From positions 1 through 7,361 of the forward strand of contig JAFGDX010000066.1 of NCBI GenBank assembly GCA_016931875.1: a stretch of 7,361 nt of DNA, in the 5' to 3' direction. The number at the start of each line of letters is the position of its first letter. Position 1 is the stretch's first letter. The translations under genes and the position numbers were made by a program. This DNA is from Prolixibacteraceae bacterium (GTDB taxonomy: Bacteria > Bacteroidota > Bacteroidia > Bacteroidales > Prolixibacteraceae). The notes beneath the pieces were generated by a model that did no database searches, had not been told where the DNA came from, and worked only from the letters and a program-made list of their open reading frames with translations. This document shows, piece after piece, positions 1-7,057 of this stretch.

Positions 1-526
1 CACCTACACAGAAATCAAGCGGCGTGTTGTTTTTTAAATCTTCTTCCAGATATTTTCCGTTTTTCAGGTCGTTAATTTGTTTTACCAACTGAACTGCATT
101 GGAGTGACCGTTGGGTTCGGGCTTAAAAACATGCTGGTTTTTTATCCCGTCGCCACGCAGGGCAAGAACATTTTCAATGCCCAGAAAATGCAAATCGATT
201 AAAACATGTTCGGTTTCACTTTTTGTAAAACCGCCACACAAAATATGCGGCACCACCGGAATTCCGTATTTGTGTTGAATAGATGCGGCAATGGCTACGG
301 TACCGGGGCGTTTTCGTACGGTTTGTTTTATTATTGACCCGTTTTCCAGTTCTTTGAACTCAATTTCATCACGGTGGGTGGTAATGTTAATGTACTTCGG
401 GTCAAACTCTGTTAAACTTTCAATGGTACGAAACAACTTGCTTGTATCGTTTCCTTTCAGAGGTGGTAAAAGTTCAAATGAAAAAACGGTTTTTTTGGCG
501 TTATTGATAATGTCGATTACTTTCAT
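1..526 (-). CDS. metF: Methylenetetrahydrofolate reductase, partial (N-terminal 175 codons)
   Basis: Reduces 5,10-methylene-tetrahydrofolate to 5-methyl-tetrahydrofolate in the cytoplasm, the methyl donor used by the adjacent MetH. The reading frame opens at ATG 526-524 and stays open to the window edge, giving 175 residues plus one base; the family is usually about 290-320 residues, so the C-terminal part lies outside. Visible family landmarks are the first beta-strand motif FSFELLPPLKG with the catalytic Glu at residue 18 (E. coli Glu28 equivalent), ITTHRDE near 48-54, TVAIAASIQHKYGIPVVPH at 76-94, and the flavin-site LALRGDG with Asp126 (E. coli Asp120 equivalent). The last visible residues, LDFCVG, match the conserved strand of the FAD-binding barrel. 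It lies downstream of metH in the same direction but behind a strong hairpin, and has its own candidate promoter. No frameshift is seen. Product call is secure; only completeness is unknown. Confidence 0.95.
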   Translation of the reverse strand, partial: MKVIDIINNAKKTVFSFELLPPLKGNDTSKLFRTIESLTEFDPKYINITTHRDEIEFKELENGSIIKQTVRKRPGTVAIAASIQHKYGIPVVPHILCGGFTKSETEHVLIDLHFLGIENVLALRGDGIKNQHVFKPEPNGHSNAVQLVKQINDLKNGKYLEEDLKNNTPLDFCVG

Positions 527-544
527 AATGATTTACTTTCCATA

Positions 545-552
545 CAAAATTA
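545..552 (-). promoter_or_regulatory. Candidate metF promoter, -7 box TAATTTTG
   Basis: The minus strand reads TAATTTTG here, a perfect match to the Bacteroidota -7 consensus TAnnTTTG and identical to the box of the operon promoter at 7199-7206. Transcription would start near 538, leaving a leader of only about a dozen bases before the metF ATG. No good TTTG -33 element is visible at the expected distance, which lowers confidence. No SAM riboswitch lies in front of metF. Confidence 0.5.
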
Positions 553-644
553 ATAAAAAGATACTTTTAGTTTCTGTATTCATATGAATCCCGCTGCATT
601 TTGTCTGTTTTTTTAACTGTTCGTTGAAATCGAAAAAATTATTC

Positions 645-665
645 CTGAAAGGGGCTTTTTTTCAG
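645..665 (-). terminator. Weak hairpin, possible second terminator or attenuator upstream of metF
   Basis: CTGAAA (645-650) and TTTCAG (660-665) form a 6-bp stem around a 9-nt loop. On the minus strand the stem is followed by GAATAATTTTTTCG, which has a six-U stretch but offset from the stem base. This could be a backup terminator for metH read-through or a chance repeat. The rest of the metH-metF gap (527-771) shows only this, the stronger hairpin at 704-746 and the metF promoter. Confidence 0.2.
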
Positions 666-703
666 ATTCAAAATCGTGTGCTTTTTTGCTGGTATTTTAA
701 AAT

Positions 704-746
704 TCACCCTGAAATTCAAAAGCCTGACTTTGAATTTTCAGGGTGA
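704..746 (-). terminator. Strong stem-loop after metH, probable terminator
   Basis: Arms 704-720 and 729-746 pair over 17 bp with a single bulged base; the loop is 8 nt (721-728). The core arm reads TCACCCTGAA. On the minus strand the stem is followed by ATTTTAAAA, a short U-run; on the plus strand it is followed by GTTTTTATTTTTT, so the element looks bidirectional, but no plus-strand gene ends here. It begins 26 bases past the metH stop codon, so it most likely ends the riboswitch-controlled transcript or weakens read-through into metF. Confidence 0.75.
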
Positions 747-771
747 GTTTTTATTTTTTACTCTTGCTCCT

Positions 772-3700
772 TTATTTGTAGTTTAAATTGGTTGGAAGAA
801 ATTTTTCAACAAAGTCAACCGTTTGGTTTTTTCGTCGTGCATAATCTTCCACCTGGTCTTTGCCCACTTTTTCCAGGCTGAAATACCGGGATTCGGGATG
901 AACAAAAAATTCACCTGAAACCGATGCATTCGGGTACATTGCAAAATGCTCTGTTAAAGTAATTCCCACTTCCTGAGCTTTAAGCAAATTAAAGAGGTTG
1001 TCCTTTTCCGAGTGTTCGGGACAGGCCGGGTAGCCCAGTGCCGGGCGGATTCCCTGGTATTTTACTTTTAGCAACTCTTCGTGTGTGAGGTTTTCATCCG
1101 GGGCGTAACCCCAGAATTCTTTGCGAACACGTAAATGCAACAGTTCGGCAAAGGCTTCACTGAGCCTGTCGGCCAGGGCTTCGAGCATTATGGCATGGTA
1201 ATCGTCGTTTTCTTCCCTGTATTTATTCTTCCATTTTTCAATACCAATTCCGGCCGTGGTTGCAAAACCGCCGCAGTAATCAATTCTGCCTGAATCCAAA
1301 GGTGCTACAAAATCGGCAAGGCAAAAATTGGCCATTCCTTCTTTTTTCTTTTCCTGCTGGCGAAAATGGTAAAACCGCCCGATTTCGTTTTTCCGGGTCT
1401 CGTCTTCGTATAAAATTACATCGTCAACATCGGCATTTGCGGGCCATATTCCAAAAACAGCGTTGGCTTGCAACATTTTCTTTTCGATAATTTCGTCGAG
1501 AAATTCATTGGCTTCGGCATAAAGTTTTTGCGCGGCTTCACCCTGTTTTTCATCTTCAAGAATGGCGGGATAATGTCCTTTCAGCCCCCAGGTTAAAAAG
1601 AAGAAGGTCCAGTCGATGTAATTTCTCAGTTCTTCCAGCGGGTAGTCAACCAGTTGTTTAACCCCCGTAAAATTGGGTTGGTAAATCGGCGTATTTTCCC
1701 AGTTGATTTTGTATTTGTTTTCCCGGGCCTTTTCCAGTGTCAGATATTCTTTTGCTTTTCGCTGGCTCTGAAAATCGCGGATTTCAGCATATTCTTTTTT
1801 AACTGCGTCGAGGTAACTTTGGTTTTTGGCTACCAAATTGGAAACCACATTTACGGCCAGTGAGGCATCTTTTACATGAATGACCGGGTTCGAATACTCA
1901 GGTTCAATTTTAACAGCGGTATGAATTTTAGATGTGGTGGCGCCACCAATCAACACCGGGATATTCATTTTGCGGCGTTCCATTTCACGGGCAATGTCGG
2001 CCATAATTTCCAGTGATGGAGTAATTAAACCGCTTAACCCAATAACATCCACGTTTTCCCGGATGGCTGTGTCGAGGATTTTTTCGGTAGGAACCATCAC
2101 TCCCAGGTCGATAATATCGTAGTTGTTGCAGCTTAAAACTACGCCAACGATATTTTTCCCGATATCATGAACGTCACCTTTTACGGTTGCCATTAACACT
2201 TTTTTCCGATTATCAACGGTATTGTTTTTTAGTTTATCCGCTTCAATATAAGGCAGTAAAAAGGCCACTGCTTTTTTCATCACCCGGGCCGATTTTATTA
2301 CCTGCGGAAGAAACATTTTGCCGGAGCCAAAAAGCTCACCCACAACGTTCATCCCGTCCATCAGCGGACCTTCGATTACATTAAGAGCCGGTTCAATTTT
2401 TTGTACCGCCTCAGCCATATCCTCGTCTACAAATTCAGGGATTCCTTTTACCAGCGAGTGTTCAATTCTTTTTTCCAAAGGCAGCTGGCGCCACTCGTCC
2501 TTTTTTACTTCTTTTGTTCCTTCCGATTTCAGATTTTCAGCAAATTCGAGAAGTTTTTCAGTGGCATCGGGACGGCGGTTTAAAACCAGATCTTCTACCT
2601 TTTCAAGCAAATCTTTAGGAATTTCATCGTAAATCTGGAGCATTTCCGGGTTTACGATTCCCATATCCAAACCGGCTTTGATGGCATGAAAAAGAAAAAC
2701 CGAATGGATGGCTTCGCGAACCACATTGTTGCCACGGAATGAAAAGGAAACATTGCTGATTCCCCCGCTTGTTTTGGCATACGGAAGATTTTCCTTTATC
2801 CATTTTACGGAATTGATATAATCGACCGCATAATTGTTGTGTTCTTCCATTCCGGTTCCAATGGTTAACACGTTGGTATCAAAAATGATATCCTGCGGAG
2901 GAAAATGCACTTCTTCGGTCAGAATTTTATAGGCGCGGCTACAGATTTCGATACGACGTTCGAGATTGTCGGCTTGTCCTTTTTCGTCGAAGGCCATAAT
3001 AATAACTGCGGCACCATACTTTTTAATGGTTTTGGCTTGTTGTATAAAACTTTCTTCTCCTTCTTTTAAACTAATGGAGTTTACAATCGCTTTTCCCTGC
3101 AAACATTTTAACCCGGCTTCAATTACTTTCCATTTTGAAGAGTCAATCATTACAGGCAGTTTGGCAATGTCGGGTTCAGCCATCAGCAGATTAAGAAAGG
3201 TTACCATCTCTTTTTCGGCATCCAGCATGGCATCGTCAAAATTTACATCAATTACCTGTGCGCCGTTTTCTACCTGCGACCGCGCGATGGAAAGTGCCTC
3301 TTCGTATTTTTTCTCGCTGATTAAACGGGCAAATTTTCTGGAGCCTGCCACATTGCAACGTTCGCCAATGTTTACAAAGTTGGTATTTTCGGTAAAGGTA
3401 ACCGGTTCCAGTCCGCTTAAACGGGTGTAGCTGTCGGCTTGTTTTACCGGGTGGGGTTTTGCATTTTTTGCGATTTTTACAAATTCATGGATATGATCGG
3501 GTGTTGTACCACAGCATCCTCCAATAATATTTACAAAGCTGTTGTCGAGATAATCTTTGATATAACCGGCCATAATTTCAGGGGTTTCATCGTAGCCCCC
3601 AAACTGGTTGGGCAGCCCGGCATTTGGGTGGGCACTGATATAAAACGGCGCTTTATTGGAAAGTTCTTTTACATAAGGCCGCAAGTCTGAGGCGCCCAGA

Positions 3701-4437
3701 GAACAGTTTAACCCCACACTCAGTAAATCGACATGTGATACCGAGTTGAGGAATGCTTCCAGGGTTTGCCCGGAAAGGGTGCGTCCGCTGGCGTCGGTAA
3801 TGGTTCCTGATACCATCAGCGGGAGTTTGATGTTGCGGGCTTCCAGTGCCTCTTCAACAGCAAATATGGCTGCTTTGGCATTTAAGGTGTCAAAAACGGT
3901 TTCAATCAGAAGTAAATCCACACCGCCATCCAGCAATCCTTCCACCTGCTCGCGGTAAGCATCTTTTACTTCATCAAAAGTAACGGCCCGGTAGCCTGGA
4001 TCATTTACATCGGGGGAAAGCGATAGTGTTTTGTTGGTTGGACCAAGCGAACCGGCAACAAAACGCGGTTTCGACGGATTTTTTTCTGTGAATTTTTCGG
4101 CTGCTTTTTTGGCAATTTCGGCCGATACTTTATTTATATCGTACACATATTTTTCAGTATGATAATCGGCTTGTGAAATCCGTGTGGCATTGAAGGTGTT
4201 GGTGAGAATAATATCGGCACCTGCCTCCAGATAACGTGTGTGCAGTTCATCTACTATTTCGGGTTTGGTAAGCGCCAGAATATCATTATTCCCTTTTTGG
4301 TCGAACTCAAAGTTTTTTAAAAGTTCGCCACGGTAATCTTCTTCGGTTAATTTATATTCCTGCAGCAGTGAGCCGGTTGCACCGTCCATTACCAATACGC
4401 GGGTTTCGAGTTCTTTTTTTATGTTTTTGCTTGTCAT
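772..4437 (-). CDS. metH: Cobalamin-dependent methionine synthase (5-methyl-THF--homocysteine methyltransferase)
   Basis: Transfers the methyl group of 5-methyl-THF to homocysteine through cobalamin; cytoplasmic, final step of methionine synthesis. The ATG at 4437-4435 gives 1221 residues, against 1227 in E. coli. A TTG ten codons upstream would also be in frame but falls at the base of a hairpin. All four modules are present. The homocysteine/zinc barrel has GLNCSLG (Cys245) and GGCCGTT (Cys308, Cys309), matching E. coli Cys247/310/311. The folate barrel has NIGERCN and [10 protein letters not shown] around 355-410. The cobalamin module has GDVHDIGK with the cobalt-ligating His757 (E. coli His759). 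The C-terminal reactivation domain has [12 protein letters not shown] from about 1131, which binds SAM. The enzyme therefore needs B12 and a flavodoxin- or ferredoxin-type reductant for reactivation. It lies 78 nt behind the UPF0280 gene in the same direction. Every key residue checked is intact. Confidence 0.98.
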   Translation of the reverse strand: MTSKNIKKELETRVLVMDGATGSLLQEYKLTEEDYRGELLKNFEFDQKGNNDILALTKPEIVDELHTRYLEAGADIILTNTFNATRISQADYHTEKYVYDINKVSAEIAKKAAEKFTEKNPSKPRFVAGSLGPTNKTLSLSPDVNDPGYRAVTFDEVKDAYREQVEGLLDGGVDLLLIETVFDTLNAKAAIFAVEEALEARNIKLPLMVSGTITDASGRTLSGQTLEAFLNSVSHVDLLSVGLNCSLGASDLRPYVKELSNKAPFYISAHPNAGLPNQFGGYDETPEIMAGYIKDYLDNSFVNIIGGCCGTTPDHIHEFVKIAKNAKPHPVKQADSYTRLSGLEPVTFTENTNFVNIGERCNVAGSRKFARLISEKKYEEALSIARSQVENGAQVIDVNFDDAMLDAEKEMVTFLNLLMAEPDIAKLPVMIDSSKWKVIEAGLKCLQGKAIVNSISLKEGEESFIQQAKTIKKYGAAVIIMAFDEKGQADNLERRIEICSRAYKILTEEVHFPPQDIIFDTNVLTIGTGMEEHNNYAVDYINSVKWIKENLPYAKTSGGISNVSFSFRGNNVVREAIHSVFLFHAIKAGLDMGIVNPEMLQIYDEIPKDLLEKVEDLVLNRRPDATEKLLEFAENLKSEGTKEVKKDEWRQLPLEKRIEHSLVKGIPEFVDEDMAEAVQKIEPALNVIEGPLMDGMNVVGELFGSGKMFLPQVIKSARVMKKAVAFLLPYIEADKLKNNTVDNRKKVLMATVKGDVHDIGKNIVGVVLSCNNYDIIDLGVMVPTEKILDTAIRENVDVIGLSGLITPSLEIMADIAREMERRKMNIPVLIGGATTSKIHTAVKIEPEYSNPVIHVKDASLAVNVVSNLVAKNQSYLDAVKKEYAEIRDFQSQRKAKEYLTLEKARENKYKINWENTPIYQPNFTGVKQLVDYPLEELRNYIDWTFFFLTWGLKGHYPAILEDEKQGEAAQKLYAEANEFLDEIIEKKMLQANAVFGIWPANADVDDVILYEDETRKNEIGRFYHFRQQEKKKEGMANFCLADFVAPLDSGRIDYCGGFATTAGIGIEKWKNKYREENDDYHAIMLEALADRLSEAFAELLHLRVRKEFWGYAPDENLTHEELLKVKYQGIRPALGYPACPEHSEKDNLFNLLKAQEVGITLTEHFAMYPNASVSGEFFVHPESRYFSLEKVGKDQVEDYARRKNQTVDFVEKFLPTNLNYK

Positions 4438-4467
4438 GGTTTTCGTTATTTTACCGCCAAGCTGCAA

Positions 4468-4493
4468 AAGCGCTGCGACTTTTTTCGGCGCTT
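4468..4493 (-). other. Hairpin in the UPF0280-metH gap (attenuator or mRNA-processing candidate)
   Basis: AAGCGC (4468-4473) pairs with GCGCTT (4488-4493), and CGA (4476-4478) with TCG (4485-4487). The result is a 9-bp stem with a 2-nt bulge and a 6-nt loop in the 78-nt gap before metH. On the minus-strand RNA it is followed by only a short U-stretch, so full termination is unlikely. Partial attenuation or stabilisation of a processed metH transcript is possible. No -7 promoter box was found in this gap, so metH is probably transcribed with the upstream genes. Confidence 0.4.
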
Positions 4494-4515
4494 CCGTTTT
4501 TTTCGCGGTTCTTAT

Positions 4516-5265
4516 TTACTTTAATAATCGTATTTCAAAATCTCCCCGAATGCCTATTTGGTCTTCACATATGATAAGCATTGAAATTATTTCGGGATAT
4601 TTTTCTGACATATGTATCACTTTTTCCACATCGTTTGGCGATTTTACCTTATTCCCAAAAGCGGTGGCAAATGCATCGGCCAGCAGCACATCTTTGCAGA
4701 TAACAACCACTGCATCGGCTTTTCCGTAACTTAAGGATGGCCCGACTGTGCCTGCCGAGGTGCAAATCCCAAATTCTCCCATTTCTTCAGGAATGGCCAG
4801 CCCAATCCTGTTTGAAAGAGGCGAACTACCAGCAAAAACGGATAATAGCATCTCTTTGTTCAGCAGGGCAAAAATATCACCACCGTTTTCGATAATCATT
4901 TCTTCCACCCGGAAATTCTGCATAAACTCTCTTCCCACCTCGCGGGCAAACAATCCGGCTACGGCTGCCATGGGGCCAGTGCCAATTTTCCCGGCAGCCA
5001 GAGCCATTTCTTTGGCTTCCAGCGGGGCATGCTCCGAAGGTTGAAACGGTTTCAGGCTTTTCTGAAAAAAAGGTTCACTTTTAATATAGGCATCCAGTTT
5101 CTCCCGGAGAGATTTTATTTTTGAAAACGCAATATCTTTCATTTCTGTTTTAAAAGAAGACGGATTGATTCCTATCCAGACATCGGTTTCAAGGTAGTTT
5201 ATTTCAAAACCTGTAAAACGCGAGGTGTTGAACTGAGAGCGGTATGTTCGTTCTTCAAAAATCAT
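4516..5265 (-). CDS. UPF0280 / COG2122 ApbE-like protein associated with homocysteine synthesis
   Basis: This 249-residue protein belongs to the UPF0280 (COG2122) family, distantly related to the ApbE flavin transferases. Visible motifs are SEHAPLEAKEMALAAGKIGT (77-96) followed by GPMAAVAGLFAREVG, the ApbE-like ENGGDIF (126-132), GICTSAGTVGPSLSYGKADA (167-186) and the helix LLADAFATAFGNKV (194-207). No signal peptide or membrane segment is visible, so it is probably cytoplasmic, unlike the lipoprotein ApbE. From what is known of the family, it recurs with DUF39 and NIL-ferredoxin genes, and genetic work in sulfate reducers tied it to homocysteine formation; its biochemical role is not settled. 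Its ATG (5265-5263) shares one base with the stop of the ferredoxin gene, indicating translational coupling. Candidate roles, all inference, are sulfide or persulfide delivery, or maturation of the sulfurtransferase. The length agrees with the family. Confidence 0.88.
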   Translation of the reverse strand: MIFEERTYRSQFNTSRFTGFEINYLETDVWIGINPSSFKTEMKDIAFSKIKSLREKLDAYIKSEPFFQKSLKPFQPSEHAPLEAKEMALAAGKIGTGPMAAVAGLFAREVGREFMQNFRVEEMIIENGGDIFALLNKEMLLSVFAGSSPLSNRIGLAIPEEMGEFGICTSAGTVGPSLSYGKADAVVVICKDVLLADAFATAFGNKVKSPNDVEKVIHMSEKYPEIISMLIICEDQIGIRGDFEIRLLK

Positions 5266-5675
5266 CAGCTAAAATCAATTTGAAACAGTTTCAACGGACA
5301 GGCCGGAATACATAATTCGCAAACCACGCACTTGTTTTTGTCGAATTCAAGTTTCCATGTGGTTTTATTCATGGTAAGTGCCCCGGGAAAACAAACAGCC
5401 GTGCAATTTCCACAATCGATGCATTTTTCCTCCTGGAAATGAATACGTTTATCCAGCGGTTCGCAAATAACATGGTGCCGGATGAGGTAGTGCACCCCCT
5501 TCTCAATGTTTTCCTTAGTGCCCTGAAGTTCGAGCAAAAGACTTCCCCGTTTCCCGGGATAAACTTCGGCTTTCAGAATGTTAATCCGGATATCATATTC
5601 CTTTACCAACTGGTAACTCAGTGGCTTATCGCCGCTTTGCGGAGGAAAATTCAGTACATATCGTTTTTTAATCAT
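5265..5675 (-). CDS. NIL-domain 2x[4Fe-4S] ferredoxin, iron-sulfur subunit of the aspartate semialdehyde sulfurtransferase
   Basis: This 136-residue protein has an N-terminal ACT-like NIL domain (about 3-75) and a C-terminal bacterial ferredoxin domain. The first cluster motif is Cys85, Cys88, Cys91, Cys95; the second is Cys116, Cys119, Cys122, Cys126-Pro. It resembles the NIL/ferredoxin partner (MA1822 type) that works with DUF39 proteins in methanogens and sulfate reducers, where it is thought to supply electrons or assist persulfide chemistry while sulfide is built into homocysteine. The NIL domain is also found in methionine ABC-transporter ATPases, where it senses methionine, so a regulatory function is possible (inference). 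The start ATG lies inside the end of the upstream gene (8-nt overlap) with GGAGG six bases before it, and the stop shares a base with the next gene. Cluster one reads CFPGA instead of the usual Cys-Pro, a one-residue insertion. An extra Cys71 sits at the domain junction. Confidence 0.92.
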   Translation of the reverse strand: MIKKRYVLNFPPQSGDKPLSYQLVKEYDIRINILKAEVYPGKRGSLLLELQGTKENIEKGVHYLIRHHVICEPLDKRIHFQEEKCIDCGNCTAVCFPGALTMNKTTWKLEFDKNKCVVCELCIPACPLKLFQIDFS

Positions 5676-6831
5676 GTTCGGCCTCCATTTCTTTTAAACT
5701 GTTTAACGATGTATTTTGCGGGAACATTTGTACGGGTTTGCTGATTTCAAAATTCCCTTCTTTGAGCCACTTCTTTAGTTCATGTGCAATTTTTCTTGCT
5801 TTTGCAAGACTGGCAACCGGGGCGGTTCGTATTTTTTGGCCGTTTACTTTTATTGTTCCCGAGCGAAGTTCTTCATAAGAAACCTCTCCCAGTTTGGGCA
5901 TTCCCACGGTTCCGTAATCGAGCACCGAGGTTTGAATCTGCCGGTTGTTTACCGAAACCCGTTTGGCCATTTCAACATCCAGAACCGGAATGGGGATGCC
6001 GATTCCGACAAACATGCTCACTCCGTATTTTTCAAAATAAGCAGCCTGAATATATTCGGACGACATTTCTTTCAGGTTTCCCATTACGGCAAGTGTGGCG
6101 GCATTGGTAACCGGGATTCCATGCTCATTTTTGGGCCGGGTAGTATGAAACTGGGTTCCCGGCCAAACTACAAATCCCTGTGTACCACCCAGGAATATTC
6201 GGGTGCCTATGCCAATGGTTTTGAATTCGGGGTCGTTTAACAGCGGACTCAATTCGCCTGAAGTGGAGTAGGTTGCATTTCGTAATCCCGGAAGTAAGGT
6301 GCCCATGTAGGTGTGAATCATTTTTTTGGTTGTGTTGACGGCCACATTGTAATTCTGGTATGCATTCCGTGGGTTAAAAAGAATCAGTTCATTAATTGTG
6401 TGGATGTTGATGGTGGTTTTTATGTGTTTTCTGGGGTAACAATCGGTGCCTTTGCCCCAGGCTTCAAGTGTTATATCTTTCCCTTCCAGCAAATCCTGAA
6501 TTACATGAGCACCGCCATAAGCCGGATTTTCAGGGTCACAGGCTGTTGCTCCAATATAAGAATCAACGGCAGCCAGACCTTCGTAACAGGGCACACCGTT
6601 GAGCCTAATTTTTTCCATACGAATGGGTGGATGTGTGTGCCCAAAGTTGATGATTGCACCGGAGGAGCACATTGCACCAAAAGTTGCTGTAGTGACCACA
6701 TCTACTTTTTCAGCAATTTCTTCGGGGCTGGCTTCCAGTGCCATTTTTGATACCTCTTCGGCTGTTAAAATCACGGCTTCTCCTGCCCTGAGTTTTTTGT
6801 TAATTTCTTCGTAGGTTTTTGTTTTTGACAT
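5668..6831 (-). CDS. L-aspartate semialdehyde sulfurtransferase (DUF39/HcyS family homocysteine synthase)
   Basis: The DUF39 (HcyS) family converts aspartate semialdehyde and sulfide to homocysteine through a protein persulfide, bypassing acyl-homoserine and cystathionine intermediates. The ATG at 6831-6829 gives 387 residues; a GTG seven codons upstream is also in frame. ATG is preferred because it places the two conserved cysteines at 55 (GAMCSSG) and 131 (GKGTDCYPR), close to Cys54 and Cys131 reported as important in the Methanosarcina enzyme MA1821. Other family landmarks are INFGHTHPPIRM (62-73), GVPCYEGLAAVDSYIGAT (79-96) with Cys82, NPAYGGAHVIQDLL (102-115), GIGTRIFLGGTQGFVVWPGT and VGIGIPIPVLDVEMA. 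MA1821 carries extra C-terminal CBS domains; none is present here, so this is the catalytic domain alone. It is the first full gene after the SAM riboswitch and overlaps the ferredoxin gene. Function is assigned by family and context; no heme, PLP or transmembrane features are seen. Confidence 0.93.
   Translation of the reverse strand: MSKTKTYEEINKKLRAGEAVILTAEEVSKMALEASPEEIAEKVDVVTTATFGAMCSSGAIINFGHTHPPIRMEKIRLNGVPCYEGLAAVDSYIGATACDPENPAYGGAHVIQDLLEGKDITLEAWGKGTDCYPRKHIKTTINIHTINELILFNPRNAYQNYNVAVNTTKKMIHTYMGTLLPGLRNATYSTSGELSPLLNDPEFKTIGIGTRIFLGGTQGFVVWPGTQFHTTRPKNEHGIPVTNAATLAVMGNLKEMSSEYIQAAYFEKYGVSMFVGIGIPIPVLDVEMAKRVSVNNRQIQTSVLDYGTVGMPKLGEVSYEELRSGTIKVNGQKIRTAPVASLAKARKIAHELKKWLKEGNFEISKPVQMFPQNTSLNSLKEMEAEHD
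5682..5686 (-). promoter_or_regulatory. Shine-Dalgarno-like GGAGG before the ferredoxin start
   Basis: The minus strand reads GGAGG followed by six bases and ATG (5675-5673). It lies within the 3' end of the sulfurtransferase gene. Strong Shine-Dalgarno sequences are uncommon in Bacteroidota, and the other starts in this window lack one. It supports the overlapping start and suggests re-initiation that keeps the two subunits balanced. Confidence 0.5.
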
Positions 6832-6848
6832 ATGGTTTGATTTTCGAT

Positions 6849-6920
6849 TCACATTAAAATAAATTTGAAACTGATATGGTTTTGAGCAACGGGGGCCAAT
6901 ATTGTTTCTGCACCCATCAT
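6849..6920 (-). CDS. Possible short upstream ORF, 23 codons
   Basis: ATG at 6920-6918, directly followed by a second ATG, opens a frame of 23 sense codons that ends TTA-ATG-TGA. The TGA overlaps the in-frame GTG that could extend the sulfurtransferase gene, and ends 17 nt before its ATG. This could be a coupling ORF, but a 23-codon frame is easily produced by chance. The peptide resembles nothing recognisable. Confidence 0.15.
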   Translation of the reverse strand: MMGAETILAPVAQNHISFKFILM

Positions 6921-6971
6921 TGTATTACTCGTATTTTTGAGCGTGTCAATAATTTACCATTGCAACAAGAT

Positions 6972-6985
6972 GCGGTTAAAACCGC
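6972..6985 (-). other. GC-rich dyad over the leader-ORF stop codon
   Basis: GCGGTT (6972-6977) and AACCGC (6980-6985) are inverted repeats around two bases. In RNA they make a five-base-pair hairpin with a 4-nt loop. It covers the TAA (6976-6978) of the short leader ORF and is not followed by a U-run, so it is not a standard terminator. It could belong to the expression platform or be a protein operator. Confidence 0.3.
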
Positions 6986-7053
6986 CGTTTCATACACATA
7001 TTTGCCCCGTGCATGTAGGTTATAAAAAATAATTTATGCAGTTGTCTTTTCAT
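6976..7053 (-). CDS. Possible leader peptide ORF (25 codons) directly after the SAM aptamer
   Basis: ATG at 7053-7051 lies four bases beyond the 3' strand of riboswitch stem P1. The frame runs for 25 sense codons to TAA at 6978-6976. The peptide begins MKRQLHKLFF and has methionine at positions 1, 14, 19 and 21. The second half, YMHGANMCMKRRF, is notably Met-rich. A ribosome translating this ORF would respond to charged methionyl-tRNA. There is no visible Shine-Dalgarno sequence and no homology is recognised, so it may be a chance ORF. Confidence 0.3.
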   Translation of the reverse strand: MKRQLHKLFFITYMHGANMCMKRRF

Positions 7054-7057
7054 GATA

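Noticed and set aside
291..587. 98-codon plus-strand ORF across the metF start and intergenic region
   Set aside because: It is antisense to a clear metF frame with conserved catalytic residues, and its product resembles no known protein.
2966..3430. 154-codon plus-strand ORF inside metH
   Set aside because: It is an antisense shadow of the conserved pterin-binding domain of MetH, as are the other plus-strand frames in this gene.
4438..4467. TTG start extending MetH by ten residues
   Set aside because: The extension has no family support, starts at the base of a hairpin, and the ATG at 4437 puts the zinc cysteines and cobalt-ligating His two residues from their E. coli positions.
5042..5294. 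Two near-identical palindromes TGAAACnGTTTCA at 5042-5054 and 5281-5293
   Set aside because: Both lie inside coding sequence and arise from similar codons (Lys-Pro/Leu-Phe-Gln); there is no promoter nearby, so coincidence is the simpler reading.
5782..6240. 152-codon plus-strand ORF inside the sulfurtransferase gene
   Set aside because: It is antisense to the conserved DUF39 coding frame and has a low-complexity, Cys/Phe-rich translation typical of a shadow frame.
6832..6852. GTG start extending the sulfurtransferase by seven residues
   Set aside because: An ATG follows shortly, and the ATG numbering places the conserved cysteines at 55 and 131 as in the characterised homologue. The GTG start is not excluded.
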